Source: Gigaspora margarita
Taxonomy: Eukaryota; Glomeromycota; Glomeromycetes; Diversisporales; Gigasporaceae
Assembly: GCA_009809945.1 (NCBI GenBank)
Contig: WTPW01002619.1
Location: forward strand, 7,353 to 71,352
Reading direction: 5' to 3'
DNA length: 64,000 nt
A program made the translations under genes and the position numbers. Under the pieces are notes generated by a model. The model was not told where the DNA came from and made no database searches. It was given only the letters and a program-made list of their open reading frames with translations. This document shows positions 43,970 to 56,269 of the stretch, one piece after another; within the stretch, counting starts at the first letter, position 1; the number at the start of each line of letters is the position of its first letter.

Positions 43970-45170
43970 CCAAAGTAGAATTTGTGTAACGTTATACAAC
44001 ATTAGTAGCATGTAACCAAAAATTATTTTTGCAAAATTAGTGCAATAAGCTTTTGTATAACCCATATGCATATTTGTGATACACAAATTATATGACCTTG
44101 TATAGTATAATACAATTTAAAAATCAATTTAATAATTATTTATATTGTTAGTCTAAACATTATTATTGCACAATATAAATAGAGTAATCTAAACGTTATC
44201 ATCACACAAAAAATAAAATCATATTTTTTTTTGTTATAAATTTCTAACTTATAATTTTACTAAGTTAACCTCTAGTGGGTTTTTAACAAAAAATGATTTT
44301 CTCGCAATTCTGTATAAATTTTAATTTTAAAATTGTACAAAAAATTGGGTTATATATAAATTTTTTTAGTATATAGTTATAGATATATAAAAAATTTACA
44401 TGTAACAAATTAAATGACTAATATATAATTCAAAATTATATGTATTAATATATATTTTATAATATATATATTAATGTATATATGACAAAAAAAAATAAAA
44501 AAAATTAATAAAATAAATGTTTATAATTTGAAAATATATATATGAATATATATTAAATATACATGATTTGGAACTATGTACACAGGACCCTGAACAATCT
44601 ATTTTTTTTTTAAAGTAAGGTTTTGCTTTTATCTTTATTATGATTTGTAGTGAGAATCTTCAAGAGATTCTCTGGCCATAGCCAATATTACAAATTTTTA
44701 AATTTTTATAAGAATAAGACTTAGACTATAGATAGCTATTTATCTAATTTATTTGTAAACTAAATCTTCTAGAGTAGTTAAAACTTATCTAGATTTGATA
44801 ATTAATTATCTAGTGTTAGATCTATTTAGAGTTAGTATTTATTTTGAGTTGTACAAGTTCAATTTTATTAATATATAAAAAAAAATAAGTTTTTTGATTT
44901 TTTAACTTGTTTATTCGGGCTTTGACTTAGCTTCAAACCAGTTTCCAACATGGGTCCAAGCTAATTTTTTTGAGCCAATTTCTGAACTAGATAATATCAT
45001 CTAGAATAAAAGTTAGCAATATTCTTTAAAAAAATTATTAAAAAAATTAACAATAAAAAATTAGAAATAAATAAAAAAAAAATTTAAAAAAATTTAAAAA
45101 AAAAATAAAAAAATAAAAAAAAATATTAAAAAAATTAAAAAAAAATAAAATAAAATAATAAAGATATTGG
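43970..45170. other. AT-rich spacer, nothing firm
   Basis: AT-rich sequence with TA dinucleotide runs (44440-44560) and A-rich tracts (45000-45170). A slightly GC-richer patch at 44570-45000 contains no recognisable protein. Confidence 0.4.
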
Positions 45171-45179
45171 TTTGTAAAA

Positions 45180-45420
45180 AAATCGTAAGTTACGTAAAAT
45201 TTTTATATAAATTTACAATTTTTTTACAATGTGTAAGAAAATCGTAAAATTTACATAAAAATTTTACATAAATTTACGATTTTTTTACACACCATAAGAA
45301 AATCGTAAATTTATGTAAAAATTTTATATAAATTTACAATTTTCTTATGTACCATAAGATTTATATAGTTTTACACTAAATTTTACGTAAGTTTACAATT
45401 TTCTTATGTATTGTAAAAAC
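45180..45420. repeat. about 60-bp tandem hairpin units
   Basis: Four units alternate AAAATCGTAAATTTACGTAA-like and TTTACGATTTTTTTACA-like blocks, each self-complementary around AAAATTTTTATATAAATTT. Type unknown. Confidence 0.6.
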
Positions 45421-45479
45421 TTGCAAAAGTTACGCATATATATTTTTGCTGATATTGTAAATATAATTGTCGTAATTAG

Positions 45480-46767
45480 CTATTTAAGGCACTATACTTT
45501 ATTTTAAACTACTTTCGCACTTCATCGCATAATATTTTTCTTCTTTGTTTTAACTATTATATTTGCTTATATTTGCTATTTCCTAAAAATAGTAGAGAAG
45601 TAAAAAAAATAATGAAAAAAATGGAAAATGAAAAAAAGTAATATTTTAAACTACTTTTGCACTTCGTTGCATAATACTAGCTCTATACACTTATTTCTTT
45701 ACTTTGCAGTTAGCTATTATTTCTCTTCACTTATATTTACTACTTTTTAAAAATAGTAGAGAAGTAAAAAAAAAAAACTATTTCTTAAAAGTGTTGAGTT
45801 TATGCAAATTGTCAGAAAATCTAGTATGTTCTTGCAAAATGGTGAAGAAGTTAGAGTTAGTATTCTTGTAAAGTGCTAGAAAGTCAGGTTGTTTCTTGTA
45901 AATTTTTAAAAAAAGTTAGGAATAAATAAAATAAAATAAAAGTAAAAAAATAAATAAAAAAAAAATAACTGAAAAACAAAATATGTAAGCAAACTTAATA
46001 AAAAAAAAATAAATGAAGCCCCAAATCTCTATTTTTCTAAAGTAAGAGTTCAAGTTCAAATTCAGAAATTGCCAAAATCTAGTTTGTTTTGTAAAGTGTT
46101 AGGTTGTGCCTAACTAAATTATTTCTCTAAAGAAGCATGTTCTTGCAAAGTACTAGAATAAAATAAATTAATAAAAAAAATTTAAAAAAAAACAAAAATA
46201 AAAAGTATCAAACGAGAAAATAAATAAGTGAAAACTTGCGAAAACTTGTATCTAACTAAATTATTTCTCTAAAGAAGCATTTTCCAAGACTTAGAAGGGT
46301 TCTTGCAAGTGTTAGAAGTTTGAGTTGGCTTGTGAAATCATATTGGTATATATGTAAAGTGCTAAAAAGTTGTTGGTTTTCTTGCAAAGGGCTGGTATTC
46401 TTGTAAAATGCCAAATAAAATAAAAAAAATTTAAAAAAACAAACTGAAAACAAAAAACAAAATGAGAACAAAAAAAAACAAATAAAAATAAAAAAACAAA
46501 ACAAAATAAAAAAAAACAATGTAGAAGATCTAATTTATAAACAAAAGATCTAATCTGATCATGTAATATAAAATTTTATATTAATTTCGATACATTATAC
46601 AAAATTTCAAAATATTTTGAAAATATAGTCCAATACGTGCTTGGTATAACACAGGTTACAAATCTACTGATCCAGCTTGGTTTTTCGGTTCTAAAAATAT
46701 TTTAAAATATTTAAAATATTTCAAACCATTTCGAAACTACTAATAAATATGATATTAGCAGATGTAT
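45480..46767. repeat. decayed T-family element
   Basis: Shares TTTTAAACTACTTTCGCACTTC, TTCTTGCAAAATGG/GAAGTTAGAG words and TACTGATCCAGCTTGGTTTT with the bodies of the elements at 14244-28692 and 51382-53174. The right end may be the degenerate GCAGATGTA near 46758-46766. No left TIR found. Confidence 0.5.
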
Positions 46768-46769
46768 AA

Positions 46770-47990
46770 TAATTTATTTTAATTACGATATTTATCGATT
46801 ATAAATATATCGATTTATAAATTAATATAAAATGATTATGCATTATATATCGATATATAGCTACTTAAAATATTTTGTGATATTATTACTTTTGGGCGTA
46901 TTTTTCACTTGATTGAGATTAATTTATTTTTATTAAGTAACCCCAAAAAAAGAGTAAATTGACAAAAAATTAAATATGACAATGTGAAATTTTAAACATT
47001 TCACCAAAATTCAAAATGTGACTATTATTTAAATTAATACTAATTCACCAAAAAAAAATTTGGACCTTGAATTAATTCACCAAAAAAAAATATGATCTAT
47101 ATAAGAGATGTTCAGGTCCTATTGAGATATTAAGTCCTGAGTTCTAAAGTCGCAGGAAACCAGCTAGTTGCAGTAGCATGTAGGCTTGAGATACTTACCC
47201 GATGTAATAGAGCCAGCTACATGGTTTGAGATACGAACTCCTAGAAAGTATGCTAGTAGGAACTTGAGAATACTCTTCAGGTACACCAAATTGGAAGCAT
47301 AAAGCACCCATCTGGCAATATACACCAAATTGGAAGTTTATATTAGGTAATATAGATAAAGTGGTGAACATGTGAATACTAATTGGCAGTTGGTGAGAAA
47401 TGTACAAAAACCAAATCAGCTATATAGTGGGAATACAGAAGGCTCTGGTGGGTTTTAGCTGTGAATAAATAGTTGTCTAATCTAAAGTCCTAGTCTTAAT
47501 ACTTGTATATAATATGTATGTGTTTATGGTACTACCATATGTCAATTCACTTAAGTATTAATAAAGTTTGGGGCAGGTGCTATATCTGGGGTTCCTCTAA
47601 ATATAAAAAAAAAAACTATTATGGGCTGGTGCAAAAAGTTTTGCCTCTCAAAAAATTTCATAATTTTGACAATGAGAAAAAGTTTTTTTATTCTTGATTA
47701 ATTATTAAAAATTTTTTAGTATCAAATAAGATAGATTTTAATCTAATTTATTATATTATTTTTATTGTCTTAATATTGTTTTATTTTAATAATTAAGTAT
47801 ATACAATTCACTGTATTTGAAAAAAAAGTAAATTTTTTTTTTAAAAAAAAGATATTTTAAATAATTTCACAATTAATATGCAGTTGTATGAGCTTGTACT
47901 ATACAGGTGCATTAATATGCATATAATAAAGATATAGTTAAAATTTGAGCAAAATTGAATCACTGGTTGTGAAGAAATTTGGCTTTAAAG
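46770..47990. other. unassigned DNA with a GC-richer block at 47105-47620
   Basis: Between 47105 and 47620 base composition is clearly less AT-biased, with repeated ACACCAAATTGGAAG (two copies, 47281 and 47321). This resembles an LTR or retroposon fragment, but no TG..CA ends, TSD or protein were found. Around 47625, GGGCTGGTGCAAAAAGTTTT resembles a mariner end without a partner. Confidence 0.3.
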
Positions 47991-48010
47991 TGAAATAATT
48001 TGATCTTTTT

Positions 48011-49204
48011 TTTTTTTTTTTTTTTTTAACTCTTAAGCAGCCACGCTAATACTTTATTAACTCTGTTTGCATTTACAATTGTACCTACATAACGCTCGAT
48101 TAATACTTAAGTTTAGCATCACCCGGCCATCTCGATAGTACCTAAATACCATGGATACCTAAGTGCGACCTGCGGCACTACCCGGACACCAAATTGGTGT
48201 AGGAGTAGTAAGCTTTATCTAGCTACTTAAAGCCAAAACAAAAAGGTCTTACCCTTTTTGCGACAAGCTTAAATATCTTCCTATCTTCTTTATTCCCTCA
48301 ACATTACAAGGATGCTTGTTAATATTACTACCTTTCCTTAATCCTCCTTACCTAGCCCCTAGGACAAGGAACATTAAATCCAGGCCCATATGAATAAATT
48401 TTATTCTAGAAAAAAAAGGAAATATAAAAGGGGGTACTACTACAAAACCTACATGAAATCCAACAAAAAACAAATATAAAATAAGAATAGACAAAACAAG
48501 AAAAAAGAAAAGTAAAATAAAATTGACATCGTTCATAAGAACTAATTTAAAAATTATATAGACTGCATAAAGCATATAGCTTTACCAAAGTACTATATTT
48601 ACATATATAGAAGAAGTGTTAGAAAGGTAACACACTAAAACTAAAACTCGAACTACGCTGGTGTCGGGATGCGTCGTAAAAAATTTCAATTCAGTTTGGT
48701 TTCTACATGTCCACGTGTCATTCATTGTTTGTTCCAGACGAATCCAAAACGCACTCATGACTTGATCCAATTTGGTAGGCACTTTTCCAATTCGGACGGA
48801 GTAAATACTGCCGATCTTTAGGAGGGGGTAAGCCAGATTTCCCACTTTTTGGCGAAATTTTGAAAATTCCAAAAGGCAATGAGAAAATGACCGGAGGAAG
48901 TACCAAATATAAAGGAGTTGGTAGGAGTTATGCTCAGCATAATAACACATCTCAAAACTAAACTCTAGGTCGGTGCTCACTACTTCTTTGCTTAATAGTG
49001 CCAAGCAAGAGGTCTACTAACTGTGAGTGATAAACTTTAAGCTTGTCGGCAGGTAGTCTATGAACTTTACCTCTAAACAACAAGTGCCGCTCACTGTAGG
49101 CTTTATTTAGTAGAGCCAATTTACTCTTTTATGTGTTAAATGTAAAGTTTTCATAGGTCGGTCTTCTTGAAATTTTTGGTACAAGGGATCGTTGGAAAGA
49201 GTTG
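48011..49204 (-). mobile_element. retroposon R2 with 14-bp TSD and poly(A)
   Basis: AATTTGATCTTTTT is duplicated (47997-48010 and 49205-49218). A T run following the left TSD is the poly(A) tail of the minus-strand element; its 5' head CAACTCTTTCCAACGATCCC is shared with R1. The 3' part contains TAGTGCCGCAGGTCGCACTT, similar to LINE-B's 3' UTR. The minus-strand frames 48582-49004 and 48348-48575 are not recognised and lack RT motifs; part of the first (FSKFRQKVGNLAYPLLKI) resembles a reading in R1 (FPNFPKKVAILAYPHWKI). Confidence 0.78.
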
Positions 49205-49219
49205 AATTTGATCTTTTTA

Positions 49220-51247
49220 CTATCTATGCATATATATAAATTACTATAGTAAATTATATAGTAAATATTTTTAAAAAAAGTTACTATTAATAAGTTTTTT
49301 TATTTTATTAATAAAATAATCAAAATAATTTTATTTTTATCAATCTGGTAATCTTATAATTATATTAAATTAAAAAAATTAAAAATTAATTTATACAAAA
49401 AATATTTTAATCAAAGCTATTTGAGGCACAAATCTTTTTGTACTGGCCTATAATTCTAATTTAATATTTATTAAATTTAATTGAAAATTACTACTTATTG
49501 CCAGTGGTGATCATTACTAGTAATTAACAAAAATTAATAAAAAGTTTTTTTCTTAAAATAAAAATTAAAATTTGATTAATATTAGAGCTAGAGTAAAAAT
49601 TAAAGCATAGTTTATACCAAAATTTTATAAAAAATTTTTTTTGTTAGAGCCTCAAAGATGATATCATAGACAAAATTTAAAAATACAAAATAAATATTGG
49701 TAATAATCACTACTAGCAATAAATAGCAAACTTCAATTTAATTTTGTTTAGTTTTTTTTGTTAATTTTTTAATACTGATCTTCATATTACACTATATACT
49801 AGTATTAAATACTAGTAGTATAATTTAGTAATACTGTTTATTTTATGAATAATTTTAATTTTTCTTTTTAAATATAAAAACTAATCTTGCAAAAAGGTAA
49901 TTCTTATTTTTAAATATCATATTTCTCTGAAAATAAACACCTTTTTTTACTATTCCTTAAACTATAATGTGAGCAAATTTGTCTGCTAAAATTTTTTTTG
50001 CTCCATTTTTACATAATTACTCTAGATTTTTCTAAAGTTCATCTCTTACTAAGCTCAAATAAGGCTTACTGTGTCAATTAATTATTCATAAATTTCTTTT
50101 CATACTATCTTTTGTATGTATGATGCAATGCTAATCCAAAAATAGTGAATGCTCATACATAAATAACTTGATAATTGATATCAAGCATGAAAAAAAAAAT
50201 TCTCATAGTAATATCTTCTAAACATAAAACCAAAATATTATCTTCAGACTTTGCATCTTCAAGTTCATCATCTTCAGGCTCATTATCTTTGAATTCATCA
50301 TTTTTGTCTCCTATTAAAAGTGTAGAAGAATATGTTAACAAAGAAGAAAAAGAAAAATTTCATACTGAGTTTTGACATTTCGCCAGTATTCTTTAAATGA
50401 TAACCTGGAATCTGATAATAATGACCTAAATGCAACAGAAGTAGATACTAAAATTTCTGTAAAAAAAATATGGGCCTTTGCAATAGAAAGGGCTGATACT
50501 GCCCAAAAATAAAAATTAAGTTTTTGTTGTATTCAAATAAATTTTGACATAGGCTATATTTTTCAATTATAAATGAAAATTGATTTGCATAATAAAAAAT
50601 TGAGTTATTTAAAAAAATTTTTATGGAGTTTCATAGATCACAGGATTGTCTGATACAACTAACCAATCAAATCATGAAATTTTTGATTAACTCAGATCAG
50701 TCTGAACAAAACAAATATGATTTTTCAAAATTGTATATAAACCAGTATCGGCCCTTTCTACTTTAAAGGCCCCATATAAATCAGCAGAGACTATACAAAA
50801 AAACTCTTACCACTACCTTTTGACTTTGAACTGCTTGTTCATTTAAGTTCATTGTGTAGGTAAATGTTAGATTACTACTACACTTTGATCTTCAAAGTGG
50901 TGGATATTTTTTTTCTTTTTTTTTTACAAGCATAATGTTAGACATCAATATAAATTTGTATGTATCATCAAAGGAGTCCGGTGTTTCTGGTAGGGGTTGG
51001 CAGGGTGTAACCCATAAAGAGCTTGTATTTTAATTAATAAAACTTTTATTATGCAAATTAATTAATAATTGTAATGATATATAGCAAATGTGCAATATTT
51101 TGCAAATTAATTATAACAATATATAGGAAATGTGCATTTATTTTATTTATTTATGTTTTTATTTATTATTATTTATTTTTTTTTCTTTTGCAAACCAAAA
51201 ATTTCCAAATTGAGGTGCTTAAGAATACCCAAAGTTAGTTCCAATTG
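49220..51247. other. AT-rich DNA; weak coding remnant near 50170-50510
   Basis: A plus-strand reading at about 50175-50375 (SKHKTKILSSDFASSSSSSS onward, then SVEEYVNKEEKEKFHTEF) followed by IWAFAIERADTAQK near 50470 looks protein-like but is unrecognised and frame-broken. An end-like block at 49915-50020 (GAAAATAAACACCT..CCTTAAACTATAA) recurs inverted at 53765-53840. Nothing else supported. Confidence 0.35.
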
Positions 51248-51381
51248 ACTTTGTAAATATATATATATTTTTTTTTGTGTCAAAGTTTCCGCTCTGGGGA
51301 AAGGCTTTTATTCAAGTGAATCAGACCACAGGCGCCTCCAGGGGCACCCTGGTATTTGTTACATTGATAAGAGTACAACTA

Positions 51382-53174
51382 CATCAGCAAATTTATAATA
51401 GCGTAATCTTACGTAAGATATTACGAACTGTAATATAAGCAAAATATTATGTAATATATTTCGAAATATTTTGAATTATCAAATTTTCAAAATATTATGA
51501 AAGTAATTTCAAAATATTTCGAAATAGGTTAACGAAATATTTCGATCTCTTTCAAAATAATTTAGGACTAGGAAACCAAGCTGGATCAGGATCAGTAGAT
51601 CTGTAACCTGGATCGCGCATTAGACTGATTTTTCGAAATAGTTCGAAATAATTCGATGATATTCAAATTCTGTACTACAAGATCAGATTAGATCTTTTGT
51701 TTATAATTAGATCTTCTATTTTTTTTCTTTCACTTTTTTGTTTTTATTTCATTTCATTTTTTATTTTCGTTTCATTTTTTGTTTTCGTTTCATTTTTTTG
51801 GTTTCATTTTTATTTTTAATTTTTTTTTAATTATTTTTTATTTCGGCACTTTTACAAGACACCTTTGCAAGAAGATATACAACATTTCGAAACCTTGCGC
51901 ATGTCTACTCAGACTTCCGACATATTCAAGAACACCAAGAACGCTTCTTTAGAGAATAATTTAGTTAGGCACAAGTTTTCGCAAGTTTTCGCAAGGTTTT
52001 GCAAGTTTGTGCAAGTTTTTGCAAGGTTTCGCGTCATTTATTTTTTCGTTTCATGTTTTTTGTTTTTGTTTTCTTTTGTTTTATTTTAAAATTTTTTTTA
52101 TTAATTTATTATATTTCGGCACTTTGCGAGAACAGAACCCTTACTTGCTGGCACTTTGCAAGAAAAACAACCCAGACTTTTTCGGTACTTCGTAACTTTT
52201 TTTGCATTTCGCAAGAACATTAACACGACTTTTGCAATTTCTGAATTTACAAGAACGCAAACTCTTACGAAGATTTGGGGCTTCGTTTATTTTTTTTTAT
52301 TAGTTTGCTTACACTTTTTGTTTTTTTGTTTTTTTTTTTTACTTATTTTTTTAAATTTTATTTTAGTTTATTTATTCCTAACTTCTTCGAAACTTTGCGA
52401 CTTTCCTCAGCAATTTGCAAGAACCAACACTTCTAAGAAACGTTTTTATTTTGAAGTTTTTAGAAAAAGAGTGCGAAACGAAGTTTATAGCCAAAACAAA
52501 AGAAGTAGTCAAAGTGAAGACAATAGAAAACAAAGAAGCGAAGATAATAACTAACTGTGAGTGTGCGAAAATAAGTGTGTAGGGCTAGTTTTTGGTATAT
52601 AGTGATAGAATTAGAAGCGAAGAAGTGCGAAAGTATTTAAAATAATATATAAAAATGTAAAAATAATACTGTAAAAAATATATAATAATTAAAATATAAT
52701 ATATAATATGTATAATATATAATAATAATAAATAAAAAAATAATAATAAATAAAAAAATGTAAAATTTTATAATAAATTGCGAAACCTTGCGAAATAAAG
52801 CGAAAACTTGTAAAAAAGCATGATTATGTGAATATGTATATCGTTTATTTATTTTTTAAAAATTTGCGAAAATTTGCCAAATATTGTGAAACAATGCGAA
52901 ATGATCCAAAATATTGCGAAACAATACGAAAATATCAAAATATTACCTCCTGCATGCATTAGTTTATTGATCTGCATGAGTACGCGATCCCAGTAGGAGG
53001 AGGTAATTTGCATTTTTTATTTGGTATATTTTGAAATATTTTGAAATAATAACCGTAATATTACCGTAATCTAATGTAATATATTACGTAATAAATCGTA
53101 TCAAACGTAAGATTTTCATAATATTACAGGCCGTAATATCTTATGTAAGATTACGTATATATAATTCGCTGATG
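51382..53174. mobile_element. compact T-family transposon copy (1.8 kb)
   Basis: TIRs of about 55 bp: CATCAGCAAATTTATAATAG then CGTAATCTTACGTAAG at the left, and their complement at the right ending GCTGATG, with TA on both sides. Inside are the TACTGATCC/GATCCAGCTT block, A/T-rich tracts with GCAAGTTTTCGCAAG-like words, and TTTGCGAAAATTTG runs. The frames at 51865-52554 are Phe-rich low complexity and are not called as genes. It serves as the reference for the 14.4-kb composite. Confidence 0.82.
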
Positions 53175-53209
53175 TAGCCATACCTGCAACTTTTGGTTGC
53201 CTATTTAAG

Positions 53210-53356
53210 GGGTCAGCTAAAGTGGAGTGAAATTTGGTTAGAGTTAGGGTTACCTTTTTGATGCATTTATTGTTAGGAGGTTATATAGATATCAATAATA
53301 TAATTTATGCAGTGTATAGATCATATATTGAATTAACTCCGCTTTAGCTGACCTCC
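53210..53356. mobile_element. 147-bp MITE with perfect 8-bp TSD
   Basis: TATTTAAG is duplicated exactly (53202-53209, 53357-53364). The TIRs read GGGTCAGCTAAAGTGGAGT and, inverted, GGAGGTCAGCTAAAGCGGAG. The 8-bp TSD suggests hAT. It sits in the SINE-like retroposon. Confidence 0.9.
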
Positions 53357-53489
53357 TATTTAAGTAGCCACCTGAAGGTTCTACACTAGCTGCCATACCT
53401 GCAACCCGCATACCAGCATTGCCTATTTAAACCCTCTAGTCCCTGCTCCTCCTGCCAAGTCCTCCTTGTGTCACTAACTTTGTAAATAT

Positions 53490-54055
53490 TTAATAATGTA
53501 ACTTTATTTTATTACTAAATATATAGATTATACCTGTTAAATTTATTTCAACTAGATATATAGGGTCTAATTGGCTATGGTGACCCAAAATTTGAGTCAC
53601 ATGGCATAATTTCATAGTTTCAAAGTGACATATGTTGTGTAATGCAAACCCTGACCTTACTCAGGTCACATGGTAATGCGATGCTTTGAGAGTTACTTTG
53701 ATCAATTTGCATGAAAATTTCTATAAAGAATTTTTTTACAATAGTAAAAATTTTTTTAATTATTTTTAGCAGGCAAATTTGCCTGCTAAAATTTATAGTT
53801 TAAGGGATAGAGGTGCTTATTTTCAGGACTAATAATTTAAATAATTTGATATTTAGTTGCTTATTTATATTATATTAGAAGTACTTATTTTCAGGTATAT
53901 ATGAATTGTAAGCAGTGCTTATTTTTGAAAGAATATAGTATAATTTTACTAAGTTTTATTTAATTATTTTGGTATTTTAAAAAAGTAAATCAGAGCTAAA
54001 AAAAAAAGTGCAAAACATAGGCAAATTTGTATGCATTGGTATACAAATTAAGGGA
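53490..54055. other. AT-rich spacer with inverted end-like block
   Basis: The block 53765-53840 (TTAGCAGGCAAATTTGCCTG, AACTATAA..AGGTGCTTATTTTC) is inverted relative to 49915-50020. A short GC-richer part at 53570-53700 has no recognisable gene. Confidence 0.4.
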
Positions 54056-54059
54056 TAAA

Positions 54060-54905
54060 TAAATCTAGACCATTTGAGCCAACTTTATATTTAAATAAGT
54101 TTAGGCTAAATTAAGTTTATTTTAGGTTTAAATAAACCAAGCTAGATTTATTTGAACCTCAAATAAACAAGTTAAAATTATTTGAACCCACTTAATATTT
54201 AAATAAACTCAAGCCAGTTTATTTAAACTAAGCCAGTTTATTTAAACTCACTTTGGGTTCAAATAAACCCAAGCCAGGTTTGTTTAAGCCTACTTTTGGG
54301 TTCAAATAATCATAAGCTGGTTTATTTGAACCTATTTTAGGTTCAAATAAACCAAGCCGAGTTTATTTAAGCCCACTTTGGCTTCGAATAGACCCAAGTT
54401 GAGTTTAATTTATTTGAACCCATTTCGGTTCAAATAAACCCAAGCTAGATTATTTGGACCAATATTATTCAATTTCAATTTCCTTATTTGGGAGATCCAC
54501 ATAAATTAACTAATAAAAATCCTAAGATTTTTACGAAACAAAAAACTGAAAAAACAAGAAACGAGTATCTAAACCTGTCTCGGAGCACTAATAAAAAATG
54601 CCGAAAGAGAAATTTTACCTATAAATTTTGTCTAGCATCTATCCTCTGAACAAACTCTAACCCTAATTTTAAATGCTTCGATTAACTCCCAAATAAGGAA
54701 ATTGAAATCAGGTTCGGTAATAATCGATTACTTCAGATCAAATGAACCCAAGCCAGGTTCTTTTGAACCCACTTCATGTTCAAATAACCTCAAGTCAGTT
54801 CCTAAGCTGGGTTTATTCAAGCCTATTTTTGGTTCAAATAATCCTATATTGGGTTCATTGATCCTAATATACCCAAGTTTGAGTTCTTTTGAGCTCAATA
54901 TGAAT
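54060..54905. repeat. mixed-orientation GGTTCAAATAAACC minisatellite
   Basis: Units such as GGGTTCAAATAAACCCAAGC and their complements GCCAGTTTATTTAAACTC alternate, so neighbouring units form hairpins. The array is interrupted at 54472-54708 by a TIR element and continues in degenerate form to about 54905. Confidence 0.8.
54472..54708. mobile_element. 237-bp TIR element in the minisatellite
   Basis: A perfect 23-bp TIR beginning ATTTCAATTTCCTTATTTGG, with its complement at 54686-54708. The inside is non-coding and contains no minisatellite units, which resume on the right. TSD not clear. Confidence 0.78.
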
Positions 54906-54909
54906 TCAC

Positions 54910-56269
54910 ATGATTTGTAATTTCTGAAATTAAAATTTTCAGTTACAAATCAAGTAAGAACGTGATATGAAAGTTACATGAAATTTTTCTAATAGTCATT
55001 GCGACTAACAGCCACAATACACACGCATTACATCATTTAAAAACATTTTTCGTTTATCTAATTATTAGAATTCAAAATCATCTTTTTGTCAATGGTCTTA
55101 CTTTATTAAGGTTTTATTGTGTTGTATTTCTCCAGAGTTTCGTTGTTTCACCAGGAGGTTTCGTCGTTTCACCAAGAGGTTTCGTCTTCATCTTAGGATC
55201 CGTTTTTAGTCACTTAAGTATTCGCCTAATATTATAGCAGCTCTGTTCGGCTTGAGATTGATCTTTTAAGCTCGTTTCTGTCTGTGTGGAGCCTAATTTA
55301 GTTGAGAGTCGAGCCGAGTCAAGTCTATCACTAAGTATGTATGTACGTAACGTACGACCAATTTTTTACATAACAGATAACTAATCATAATCGCGCATTT
55401 GTATTGGCTATTTAAATAACCATAATTTACAAAAAAAAAAATTCATTTTTATATGAAAACCAATTCTTTTATTTGTTTCGCATTATATATTTAATAATTT
55501 AAATAATGTACTCTTATTAAAGTAATTTTAGTAAACAAATAAAATTAATTGAATTGCATTACTAAAGTATTACAAAAAATGCAAACATGCCGAGCAATGT
55601 AATGTACTCATTATTACAAGTGATATTAAAAAGAACATTCTTCATTTATGTGGTTTTGTTTATTTGCAATTTGCAAATAATAATAAAATTATATCGATAT
55701 ATTATAGTACTGTTAAACGATTAACAAAACTTCATTCTTCAAAATCACTGGTTTTTAGATAATTTCAATACAATTTACATTATAAGCCAATAAAATTTAA
55801 AGAACGACAACCAATCAAATAGTTTAATAATATTGAAAGTCTCTTTTATTTTGAAAAATACCAATTATCCAGTCTTACTGGTCTAATTTAAAGTTTGGTA
55901 AAGTACGACGTTATTATGTGAAATTTGTTTAATCTCAAGTCTTAGTATATGAATACGCACGCATTATGTCACATATTCAAAAAAAAAAAAAAAAAGGAAA
56001 AAAAAAAAGAAAAAATCAATACCGATTATATTAAAATCTATGTTTATATAAATAAATATAAATATGAATAACAAATTTATCGAAAAAGAACAAAAGGCTA
56101 TTTAAATATGATAACAAATTTTTCTAAACAAATCGAAACACTAATAAAAACATTATATACACATATAACCAATCATAGTAATGGAAATAATAGATATAGT
56201 ACTTTTTTTTTGTTTTATCTATATCCGATTTAGAATAAATTTTTGAGAAACATTTCTGTCATCAACTAA
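54910..56269. other. intergenic DNA 3' of the TBC gene
   Basis: Less repetitive than the rest. Two and a half copies of GTTTCACCARGAGGTTTCGTC at 55137-55192. A purine A run at 55980-56010. No gene seen. Confidence 0.5.

Larger units (their letters stand above)
51261..53476 (-). mobile_element. SINE-like retroposon (about 275 bp) broken by two insertions
   Basis: A perfect 13-bp TSD, ACTTTGTAAATAT, flanks it (51248-51260 and 53477-53489). Read on the minus strand, it starts at the right near AGTGACACAAGGAGGACTTG, passes GGTTGCAGGTATGGCAGC, and ends at the left with GCGCCTGTGGTCTGATTCAC, AATAAAAGCC, GACACAAAAAAAAA. It is split by the T-family transposon 51382-53174 and the MITE 53210-53356. 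No protein; no clear tRNA promoter boxes by eye. Confidence 0.75.

Noticed and set aside
51865-52554. Overlapping Phe-rich frames in three phases
   Set aside because: T-rich body of the T-family element; similar DNA elsewhere has no shared frame.
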